Part shown: positions 1-7,075 of the stretch, piece after piece
Layout: each line of letters opens with the position of its first letter
How positions within the stretch are numbered: position 1 is the first letter of the stretch
Source: an uncultured Leucobacter sp.
GTDB lineage: Bacteria > Actinomycetota > Actinomycetes > Actinomycetales > Microbacteriaceae
DNA length: 10,653 nucleotides
Direction of reading: 5' to 3'
Assembly (NCBI GenBank): GCA_937967375.1
Contig: CALCJF010000059.1
Span: 1 to 10,653, forward strand
Translations under genes and position numbers: made by a program
Notes under the pieces: model-generated
Database searches by the model: none
What the model was told of the DNA's origin: nothing
What the model saw: the letters and a program-made list of their open reading frames with translations, nothing else

Positions 1-1346
<1,346 letters not shown>

Positions 1347-1355
1347 TTGCTCGCT

Positions 1356-1467
1356 GAACTCGGGAACAGTGTCCCGATTACATCGCGACGTTGCGATTTG
1401 TGGATATGCAAGATCGCATATCCAGAAATCGCAAAAGCGACATAATTGCGACACTGGTCCCGAGTTC
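1356..1467. repeat. 112-bp imperfect palindrome between hutU and hutI (MITE-like candidate)
   Basis: The left arm (1356-1409) and right arm (1416-1467) are reverse complements over about 44 of 52 aligned positions, with a 2-nt length difference and a 6-nt loop (AAGATC, 1410-1415). The outer ends read GAACTCGGGAaCAGTGTC and, on the other strand, GAACTCGGGAcCAGTGTC. The innermost 9 bp, TGGATATGC/GCATATCCA, are perfect. By my count the segment is 55/112 G+C, well below the neighbouring genes. It begins 10 bases after the hutU stop. Size, terminal inverted repeats and composition suggest a miniature inverted-repeat element, perhaps derived from an IS; I did not recognise the family. Only the dinucleotide CT flanks both ends, so no convincing target duplication is seen. 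As RNA it would fold into a very long stem and could act as a terminator, attenuator or mRNA stabiliser between hutU and hutI. Confidence 0.75.
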
Positions 1468-1542
1468 CTCTCGTTGGACGCTTGCACAGTCGAAATCGAA
1501 ACTGCAGTAGTTGGGCAAGCTCAACGTCTAGACCGAACGACT

Positions 1543-1547
1543 GGAGA
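1543..1547 (+). promoter_or_regulatory. Shine-Dalgarno of hutI
   Basis: GGAGA lies 8 nt before the hutI ATG and supports that start. A ribosome site of its own fits hutI being translated from a message whose upstream part contains the palindrome 1356-1467. I found no convincing -35/-10 pair in 1468-1542. A TTGCAC at 1482-1487 has no good -10 partner, so hutI is probably transcribed with hutU. Confidence 0.6.
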
Positions 1548-1555
1548 CTAGAGAC

Positions 1556-2794
1556 ATGACACGCACATTGCTGATCGACAACATCGGCGAACTGACCACG
1601 AATGACGAGACCCTCGGCGAGGGCATCGGTGGGCGCATTGCTAATGCCGCCGTGGTCGTCGAAGGCGATCGCGTGGCGTGGGTTGGCCGCGCTGCCGGCG
1701 CACCTGCAGCCGACGAGCGTTTCGACGCAGCCGGCCGTGCGCTGCTGCCGGGCTGGGTCGACTCGCACACCCACATGGTGTTCGCGGGCGACCGCACGGC
1801 AGAGTTCGAGGCGCGCATGGCCGGTGAGTCGTATGCCGCTGGCGGCATCAACGTGACGGTGAACGCCACCCGAGAAGCGAGTGACGCCCAGCTTTCTGCA
1901 AATCTTGAGCGCCTCATTACCGAGGGGCGACGCGGCGGCACCACGACCTTCGAGACGAAGACCGGCTACGGCCTGACAGTCGAAGACGAGCTGCGCAGCG
2001 CACGCATCGCGAGTCGGAGTGCTGACGCGGTGACATTCCTCGGGGCGCATCTAGTACCCGCCGGGGCAGACCCGGCAGAATATCTCGACCTCGTGGTCGG
2101 TCCGATGCTCGACGCGGTAGTGCCCCACGTGAGCGCTGTCGATGTGTTCTGCGAGACGGGCGCCTTCGACGGTGAAGCCTCGGCGCGCGTGCTCGAAGCG
2201 GCCACCGCGAAGGGGCTCGCTACCCGCGTGCACGGCAACCAGCTCGGGCACGGCCCGGGCGCTCAGCTCGCCGTCGAGCATGGCTCGCTCAGCGTCGATC
2301 ACCTCGCGTTCTTGACCGACGAAGACGTCGATGCGCTGGCCTCGTCATGGGCAGAGTGGGCGGATGGCGCAGGCACACGCGGCACCGTGGCGACCGTGTT
2401 GCCCGCGTGCGATCTGTCGACACGCATGCCCCTCGCCCCGGCGAAGCAACTGCTCGAGGCAGGCGCGATGCTCGCCATCGCATCGAACTGCAACCCAGGC
2501 ACGTCATACACGAACTCGATGAACTTCTGCGTCGCGACCGCGGTACTGCAGATGGGTCTCACCGTGCAGCAGGCGGTTCGCGCGGCCACGCTTGGCGGCG
2601 CGATCGCGCTCGGCATGCACGCTGATGAGTGGGTTGACCCTCGTGGCGCTGTTCAGCCGCGCGTCGGTGTGATCGCGCCGGGCGCGCGAGCTGACCTGCA
2701 GGTGCTCGAAGCGCCATCGGTGACGCACCTCGCCTACCGCCCGGGCATGCCTCTCACGGCTGCGGTTTGGCGGGCGGGCGAGCGGGCCTTCTGA
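1556..2794 (+). CDS. hutI: Imidazolonepropionase
   Basis: Third step of histidine degradation: hydrolyses 4-imidazolone-5-propionate to N-formimidoyl-L-glutamate. It is a cytosolic metal-dependent amidohydrolase, and 412 aa is the usual length. Seen: the HxH metal pair in DSHTHMVFAGDR (His71, His73); the ETKTGYGL substrate-loop motif (133-140); RVHGNQLG with His226 as third metal ligand; SVDHL with His249, a catalytic-type histidine; and the late metal-ligand block ASNCNPGTSYT (309-319). In family members I remember, the residue before (C/F)NPG is Asp, a metal ligand; here it is Asn311 (AAC). This may be a clade variant or may alter metal binding. A SD at 1543-1547 supports the ATG at 1556. 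The gene follows hutU on the same strand after 209 bp. No terminator is evident before the ATPase gene 53 bp downstream. Confidence 0.96.
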   Translation: MTRTLLIDNIGELTTNDETLGEGIGGRIANAAVVVEGDRVAWVGRAAGAPAADERFDAAGRALLPGWVDSHTHMVFAGDRTAEFEARMAGESYAAGGINVTVNATREASDAQLSANLERLITEGRRGGTTTFETKTGYGLTVEDELRSARIASRSADAVTFLGAHLVPAGADPAEYLDLVVGPMLDAVVPHVSAVDVFCETGAFDGEASARVLEAATAKGLATRVHGNQLGHGPGAQLAVEHGSLSVDHLAFLTDEDVDALASSWAEWADGAGTRGTVATVLPACDLSTRMPLAPAKQLLEAGAMLAIASNCNPGTSYTNSMNFCVATAVLQMGLTVQQAVRAATLGGAIALGMHADEWVDPRGAVQPRVGVIAPGARADLQVLEAPSVTHLAYRPGMPLTAAVWRAGERAF

Positions 2795-2835
2795 GCTTGT
2801 GAACTGAGCCTGCCGCAGATGTCAGTGGCACCGGC

Positions 2836-2841
2836 CAGAAT
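2836..2841 (+). promoter_or_regulatory. Candidate -10 hexamer for leaderless ATPase mRNA
   Basis: CAGAAT matches TATAAT at four positions and ends 6 nt before the ATG at 2848, so transcription would start at or next to the start codon. The alternative reading, GGAGG (2842-2846) as a Shine-Dalgarno, leaves only 1 nt to the ATG, which is too close to work normally. No clear -35 is seen. The same hexamer-6 nt-ATG spacing recurs at the regulator, SDR and hutH genes here. Confidence 0.35.
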
Positions 2842-2847
2842 GGAGGC

Positions 2848-4722
2848 ATGGTTCGACTGAAGCGCGCGATCCGCGCCTACCCTCTCGTGGCCTCGACAAT
2901 TCTCGTCGCGGTGATCGGCCTCGTTCTGCTCGCCACCCCCGCTCGTGCAGTGGCGTCTTGGCTCGTAGGCGCCTACGCGCTCGGTATCGCTGCATGGGAG
3001 GCCGTGCAGATGGTGCGCTCCCTGCTACGTGGCAATCTTGGCCTTGATATTTTGGCGGTCACCGCGATCACTGCCGCGGTGCTCGTCGGCGAGCCGTGGG
3101 CGGCGCTCGTCGTGGTGCTCATGCTCACAGGGGGCGAGGCACTCGAGAACTACGCCGAGAACCGATCGAAGCGCGAACTCGTCGCGCTGCTCGATCGCGC
3201 GCCGAGAACTGCAACGAGAGTGCTTGGCGAGCTCTCGAACGAACCGGGGGCGTCTGAGCGCCTCGAAGAGGTGGCCGTAGGCGAGATCAGTGTGGGTGAC
3301 GTGCTGCTCGTTCGGGCAGGTGAAGTCGTGCCAGTGGACGCGGTGCTGCTCGCACCGACGGCCAGCTTCGATGAGTCGTCGCTCACCGGAGAGAGTCTGC
3401 CCGTCGAGCGCAGCGCGGGAGAGATCGTCGCGAGCGGGGTGGTGAACGGGTCGAGTGCGATCCATCTTCGGGCGAACACACTGGCCGCCGACAGCCAATA
3501 CCAGCAGATCGTCGCTCTCGTGCAGCGCGCACAAGAGAGCAAGGCGCCGACCGTGCGGCTTGCCGATCGCTATGCGGTCCCCTTCACGCTGCTCTCGCTC
3601 GCCATCGCGGCGGCCGCGTGGATCGCGAGCGGTGACGCCACCCGCTTCGCCGAGGTGCTCGTCGTCGCGACGCCGTGCCCGCTCTTGATCGCAGCACCCG
3701 TCGCATTTCTCGGCGGCATGAGCCGGGCAGCGAAGCACGGACTGATCGTAAAGGGTGGCGGTACCCTCGAGCAGCTCGCGAGAGTGAAATCGGCGGCCTT
3801 CGACAAGACAGGCACGCTCACGTCCGGGCACCCTGAGCTCACCAGAATGGTGGTCGCAAAGGGTTTCGACGAGGATCACCTGCTGCAGCTCGCAGCAAGC
3901 GCCGAGGTCTACTCCTCGCACGTGCTCGCCGCCGCGATCGTGCAGACGGCGAGAGAACATCGTCTGCCGATCCTCGCGATGAGCGACGCGCACGAGTACG
4001 CCACCAATGGCGTCGAGACTGTTCTCGATGGGGGAGCCGGTGTGGTGCGAGTCGGCAAGCCTGCCTGGGTCGCCGAAGCAGCCGCCGGTCTCGAGAGAGT
4101 CCCTCTCGATGCGGGCGAGCTCGCGATCTACGTCGCGCTCGACGAACGCTTCGTCGGGGCGCTCGTCATGCGTGACTCGCTGCGCCCCGAGGCCGCCCAC
4201 ACAGTGCGAAGGCTGCACGAGCTCGGTCTCGAACGCATGCTCATCGTGACCGGAGATGTTGCCGCGACGGCGCAGGCGGTCGCCGACGAGCTGGGCATCG
4301 ATGAGGTGCACGCCGAATGCACCCCGTCGAGCAAGGTGCAGATCGCCGCGTCGGTCACGCCGCGCCCGCTCATCATGACCGGCGACGGGCTGAATGACGC
4401 GCCGGTACTCGCGGCTGCCGACGTGGGGTTCGCCATGGGCGCTCGCGGTGCGACCGCCGCGAGCGAGTCCGCCGATGTGGTCAACCGCTTCGACACGATC
4501 AAGGGGGTCGCCGACGCCGTGCGCATCGGCCGCGACACGGTGCGCATCGCGCTGCAGAGCATCTGGATCGGCATTCTGCTGAGCGTCGCGCTTATGCTCG
4601 TCGCGGCGTTCGGCTTTCTCCCGGCGCTGCTCGGCGCTTGGACGCAGGAGCTGGTCGACCTTGTCGCGATACTCGGTGCGCTTCGCGCGATCGGCACGAG
4701 GGCCGACCGCAGGCCTGAGTGA
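2848..4722 (+). CDS. P1B-type (heavy-metal) cation-transporting ATPase with TPCP motif
   Basis: Membrane pump that moves a metal ion at the expense of ATP; 624 aa. Order seen: two hydrophobic helices (about 11-29, 34-54); a hydrophobic pair (64-98); actuator domain with TGES (180-183); transport helices about 243-288 with TPCPL (275-279) in place of the CPC of Cu/Zn/Cd pumps; phosphorylation motif DKTGTLT (Asp319); hinge GDGLND (512-517); and two C-terminal helices (572-612) with QELVD (600-604). There is no N-terminal metal-binding domain. The nucleotide-domain HP dipeptide of P1B pumps reads His358-Val359. TPCP is the signature of the P1B-5 subgroup, for which nickel and iron have been proposed. 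That subgroup's C-terminal hemerythrin-like domain is absent, so substrate is not assigned. The gene is convergent with the membrane-protein gene, 11 bp apart. A role in histidine use is not evident. Confidence 0.92.
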   Translation: MVRLKRAIRAYPLVASTILVAVIGLVLLATPARAVASWLVGAYALGIAAWEAVQMVRSLLRGNLGLDILAVTAITAAVLVGEPWAALVVVLMLTGGEALENYAENRSKRELVALLDRAPRTATRVLGELSNEPGASERLEEVAVGEISVGDVLLVRAGEVVPVDAVLLAPTASFDESSLTGESLPVERSAGEIVASGVVNGSSAIHLRANTLAADSQYQQIVALVQRAQESKAPTVRLADRYAVPFTLLSLAIAAAAWIASGDATRFAEVLVVATPCPLLIAAPVAFLGGMSRAAKHGLIVKGGGTLEQLARVKSAAFDKTGTLTSGHPELTRMVVAKGFDEDHLLQLAASAEVYSSHVLAAAIVQTAREHRLPILAMSDAHEYATNGVETVLDGGAGVVRVGKPAWVAEAAAGLERVPLDAGELAIYVALDERFVGALVMRDSLRPEAAHTVRRLHELGLERMLIVTGDVAATAQAVADELGIDEVHAECTPSSKVQIAASVTPRPLIMTGDGLNDAPVLAAADVGFAMGARGATAASESADVVNRFDTIKGVADAVRIGRDTVRIALQSIWIGILLSVALMLVAAFGFLPALLGAWTQELVDLVAILGALRAIGTRADRRPE

Positions 4723-4733
4723 ATGAGGCGCAG

Positions 4734-5258
4734 CTACCTTGCTCGGCGACGGCCGTAGCGCCGTGCTGCACGGGCTCCCGCGCCCGACCTGCGGCCGCTG
4801 CCTGGATGCGGCTTGCGAGCCAGCGCCGCTGCGGTTCGTCTGATGCGCTCGAACTTGAAGATCAGCACGGCGAGCGCCACGAGCGAGAGCCAGAGCAGCG
4901 GTATGCCGGGTACAAGCTGTTCGGGGGCAAAATCTCGGGCATCGTCTGCGCCAATTATGAGGCGATACCCGAGCAACAGCAGCACCATGATGCCGGTGAC
5001 ATTCGAGAGCACGCCGGCTCCCTGCCTCTCCGCCGCGGCGGGTGGGGGCGTCACCGCAAGAATGAGCAGGATTGTCAAGGCAATTATTGCTGCGGGAAGG
5101 GCAGTGCTCGCAGCATCTTCGGGTTGCAGGTAACGATTCTTGCGGGTCAGAGGTCCGAACATCGCGGCGCCGGTCACCAGCGCGAGCAGCGCCGAGCCGA
5201 GCATCACCCACCAGACGACGAGGTAGGCGGTGTTCTCGCGAAGGCGGCGCAGCGCCAT
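4734..5258 (-). CDS. Small integral membrane protein of unknown function, coupled to the IclR gene
   Basis: I do not recognise this 174-aa protein. It has four hydrophobic segments (about residues 10-33, 53-70, 82-102, 115-135), a conspicuous WW in the first, and a strongly basic Arg/Gly-rich tail (about 147-174), expected in the cytoplasm. No signal cleavage site or enzyme motif is visible. The ATG (5258-5256) shares one base with the IclR TGA in a TGATG overlap, the classic arrangement for translational coupling, so the two are probably one transcript. A GTG one codon upstream (5261-5259) is a less likely start. Helix pattern, consistent frame and the coupling argue for a real gene. Serving with the regulator, for example as a sensor partner, is only inference; an unrelated downstream gene is equally possible. 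Confidence 0.75.
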   Translation of the reverse strand: MALRRLRENTAYLVVWWVMLGSALLALVTGAAMFGPLTRKNRYLQPEDAASTALPAAIIALTILLILAVTPPPAAAERQGAGVLSNVTGIMVLLLLGYRLIIGADDARDFAPEQLVPGIPLLWLSLVALAVLIFKFERIRRTAAALARKPHPGSGRRSGAGARAARRYGRRRAR

Positions 5259-6058
5259 CACGATTGCCGCGCCCTGCCGTGGATGCGCGCAGAAAGGGTT
5301 GTCGCCGCCCCGCGAACTTCGGTGGCGAGGGAGGCGAGGCGATCCTCGGGCACCTCATCGTCGCGAAACGTCACTGCGATTGCCGCAACGGGCCAGTCTC
5401 GATGATCGAGCACCGGCACCGCGACCGACGAAAACCCTGTGGTCACCGACCCGTGCTCAACCGCAAAGCCGCGCGTGGTTGTCGCTTCGAGCACCGACCG
5501 CAGGCGCGAGTAGCGATCGATGACGTCGCTCTCGGGCAGGGCCGCGGCTGTGTCGCTGCGGTGCACGAAGGCATCGCGATCAGGGAACAGTGCGCGCAAC
5601 TGCGCTTTTGGCAGTGCTGAGAGGATAGCCCGGCCGCTTGCCGTGAGGTGTGCAGGCAGGCGAACGTTCACGTCGGTAATGAGTGCCGGGGCGCCCTTCG
5701 CGCGCTCCTCGATGATGTAGAGCACGTCGCGGCCGTGCTGCACTGCGAGGTGCCCGCTAAATCCGAGGTGGTCCACAAGCGACACGATGAGGGGTCGGCC
5801 GATACGGGCCAACGGCTCCTGACGCGTATAGGCAGAGCTCAGTTCGAAGGCAGCGAGCCCGAGCCCGAAACGGCGTTCTTCTGGCAGGTGCATCACAAAA
5901 CCGTGCTCTTGCAGCGCGGCGAGCAGATGGTAGACGGTGGATCGCGGCAGATCGAGCTGCGCCGCGATCATGCTCGCCGGGAGCGGGCCGCGGGCAGCCG
6001 CGAGCAGGCTCAGTATGCGCAGCGTCTGGTCTGCCGCCGGCACCTTCGGCTGGGTCAT
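5258..6058 (-). CDS. IclR-family transcriptional regulator, probable histidine-utilisation regulator (HutR-like)
   Basis: A cytosolic DNA-binding regulator of 266 aa, normal for IclR. Seen: an N-terminal winged helix-turn-helix (about 11-66), with recognition helix LPRSTVYHLLAALQEHGF (37-54) and a wing near 55-66; and an effector-binding domain (about 82-260) with the family blocks LPAHLTASGRAILSALP (134-150) and FSSVAVPV (209-216). It lies between the two hut halves. In Corynebacterium resistens an IclR-type HutR controls the hut genes, and a palindrome like its site is present at 8710-8723. The assignment is therefore plausible but inferred; the gene could instead regulate the divergent SDR gene or the downstream membrane protein. 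No Shine-Dalgarno precedes the ATG. A TAGGCT hexamer 6 nt upstream suggests a leaderless mRNA. Its stop overlaps the next start (TGATG). Confidence 0.92.
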   Translation of the reverse strand: MTQPKVPAADQTLRILSLLAAARGPLPASMIAAQLDLPRSTVYHLLAALQEHGFVMHLPEERRFGLGLAAFELSSAYTRQEPLARIGRPLIVSLVDHLGFSGHLAVQHGRDVLYIIEERAKGAPALITDVNVRLPAHLTASGRAILSALPKAQLRALFPDRDAFVHRSDTAAALPESDVIDRYSRLRSVLEATTTRGFAVEHGSVTTGFSSVAVPVLDHRDWPVAAIAVTFRDDEVPEDRLASLATEVRGAATTLSARIHGRARQS

Positions 6059-6064
6059 GCTTCG

Positions 6065-6070
6065 AGCCTA
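6065..6070 (-). promoter_or_regulatory. Candidate -10 hexamer of the IclR gene
   Basis: On the minus strand TAGGCT (a TAnnnT hexamer) ends 6 nt before the IclR ATG, in position for a leaderless transcript. No Shine-Dalgarno is seen. No TTGACA-like -35 is evident; the -35 position at 17-bp spacing falls on the SDR -10 hexamer. Confidence 0.4.
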
Positions 6071-6076
6071 CTGCGC

Positions 6077-6093
6077 ACTCTGGTGAGTAGAGT
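6077..6093. promoter_or_regulatory. Candidate operator between the IclR and SDR genes
   Basis: ACTCTggtgagtAGAGT is a 5-bp inverted repeat around 7 bp, inside the 41-bp divergent region. It overlaps the proposed SDR -10 (6088-6093) and lies in the spacer/-35 zone of the IclR promoter. A regulator bound here could block both promoters, so autoregulation by the adjacent IclR protein is a reasonable guess. Its TCTGG/AGA character faintly recalls the hutH-hutG site but the spacing differs. Short arms make chance possible. Confidence 0.3.
6088..6093 (+). promoter_or_regulatory. Candidate -10 hexamer of the SDR gene
   Basis: TAGAGT (TAnnnT type) ends 6 nt before the ATG at 6100, positioned for a leaderless transcript; no Shine-Dalgarno is seen. 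The hexamer lies exactly 17 bp from the opposite-facing TAGGCT of the IclR gene, so the two promoters interlock. Confidence 0.4.
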
Positions 6094-6099
6094 CGAGAC

Positions 6100-6990
6100 A
6101 TGACCGAGCCTCGCATTGCAATTACCGGCGGCACTGGTTTCGTCGGGCGCCACCTCGCCGAACGCTTCAACGACCCTGTGGTGATCTCGCGCCGCACCGG
6201 CGTTGATGTCGATGACGTTGACGCGCTTGCCCGAGCGTTCGAAGGGTGCGACGCGGTTGCGCACTGCGCCGGAATCAACCGAGAGATCGGTGACCAAAGC
6301 TACGAGCGCGTGCACGTGCGCGGCACTGAGGCCGTCATCGAAGCTGCAAAGCGCGCCGGGGTCAAGAAGATCGTGATGCTGAGCTTTCTGCGGGCGAGGC
6401 CAGACTGCGGCTCGCCGTATCACGAGTCGAAGTGGGCGGCCGAAGAAGCGATCCGTGGCTCGGGGCTCGACTACACGATCCTTAAAGCTGGCATGATCTA
6501 CGGTCTCGGTGACCACCTGATCGACCACACGACGCGAACGGTCAAGACCTTTCCTCTGTTTGCGACGGTTGGTCTGCGTGAGCTGACGGTGCGACCCGTG
6601 CCGGTCGAAGAGCTCGTCGACGTGATGGCGGCAGCGCTTCGGGGGCGACTTGAGCGCAAGACGGTCGAAGTCGTCGGGGCCGAGGAGCTGAAGCTCAGCA
6701 AGGTCGTGCGCCGGGTGGCCGACCTCCAGGGCCGACCGATCGGCATCGTGCCCGCACCGGTCTGGGCGCTCTACGCGCTCGGGCAGCTCACCGAGTGGAC
6801 CATGAAGGTGCCGCTCGTGGCGAAGGCACAGGTGCGCATGCTCGCCGAGGGCGTATCGCACGCGGTGCCCGGTGCCGAGCCGCTGCCCGAAGATCTGCGC
6901 CCGAAGAAGATGCTCACCAAAGCGCAGATTCGTGCGGCGACGCCAGACGCGGGCCCGTTTGGCTTGAGCGACCTGCGCTTTTCGAAGTAG
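6100..6990 (+). CDS. Atypical short-chain dehydrogenase / NDUFA9-like NAD(P)-binding protein
   Basis: A 296-aa cytosolic Rossmann-fold protein. Seen: the N-terminal dinucleotide site ITGGTGFVGRHLAE (8-21); the DAVAHCAG strand (51-58); a Ser95 position in VMLSFLRARPDC (92-103); and YHESK (107-111), holding the Tyr and Lys of the SDR catalytic YxxxK. These, with the NTH-terminal pattern and KAGMIYGLGD (129-138), match extended/atypical SDRs of the NmrA and complex-I NDUFA9-like type. The C-terminus (about 210-296) should form the substrate lid. The substrate cannot be told from sequence. The gene is divergent from the IclR gene, so it may be a target of that regulator; a direct part in histidine breakdown is not expected because the four hut enzymes complete the route. 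Transcription appears to end at the hairpins in 6995-7069. Confidence 0.88.
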   Translation: MTEPRIAITGGTGFVGRHLAERFNDPVVISRRTGVDVDDVDALARAFEGCDAVAHCAGINREIGDQSYERVHVRGTEAVIEAAKRAGVKKIVMLSFLRARPDCGSPYHESKWAAEEAIRGSGLDYTILKAGMIYGLGDHLIDHTTRTVKTFPLFATVGLRELTVRPVPVEELVDVMAAALRGRLERKTVEVVGAEELKLSKVVRRVADLQGRPIGIVPAPVWALYALGQLTEWTMKVPLVAKAQVRMLAEGVSHAVPGAEPLPEDLRPKKMLTKAQIRAATPDAGPFGLSDLRFSK

Positions 6991-6994
6991 CGCG

Positions 6995-7017
6995 AACTCT
7001 CAACACACGCGAGGGTT
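6995..7017 (+). terminator. Weak hairpin downstream of the SDR gene
   Basis: AACTCTC and GAGGGTT can form a 7-bp RNA stem with one U-G pair around a 9-nt loop, 5 bases after the SDR stop. GTTGTT runs through the end of the second arm. It may contribute to SDR termination but is weaker than the hairpin at 7040-7069. Confidence 0.3.
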
Positions 7018-7039
7018 GTTCAGCGTGCGTAAGGGGTGA

Positions 7040-7069
7040 CCTAACGCCCGGGCACGCGCGGGCGTTAGG
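7040..7069. terminator. Perfect 11-bp hairpin between convergent SDR and hutH genes (probable bidirectional terminator)
   Basis: CCTAACGCCCG (7040-7050) pairs perfectly with CGGGCGTTAGG (7059-7069) around an 8-nt loop. It lies 49 bases past the SDR stop and 6 bases beyond the hutH stop, so it can serve both converging transcripts. No T-tract follows on either strand, as is common for terminators in high-GC actinobacteria. Confidence 0.75.
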
Positions 7070-7075
7070 CGAGGA

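Noticed and set aside
1482..1510. Possible promoter for hutI (TTGCAC at 1482-1487)
   Set aside because: No -10-like hexamer at a proper distance (CAGTAG is a poor match), so it is not listed as a feature.
1526..1533. GTCTAGAC 8-bp palindrome upstream of hutI as an operator
   Set aside because: Short, expected by chance at this length, and unlike the HutR-type site near hutG; no promoter elements surround it.
2842..2846. GGAGG as a Shine-Dalgarno for the ATPase gene
   Set aside because: Only 1 nt separates it from the ATG, too close for normal pairing, and no suitable in-frame start follows at the right distance; a leaderless start fits better.
3025..5358. A 777-codon open frame on the minus strand, opposite the ATPase gene
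   Set aside because: Antisense shadow of a high-GC gene: its translation is low-complexity, rich in Arg, His and Asp with no domain, while the plus strand carries every P-type ATPase motif and the minus strand also encodes the membrane protein in another frame.
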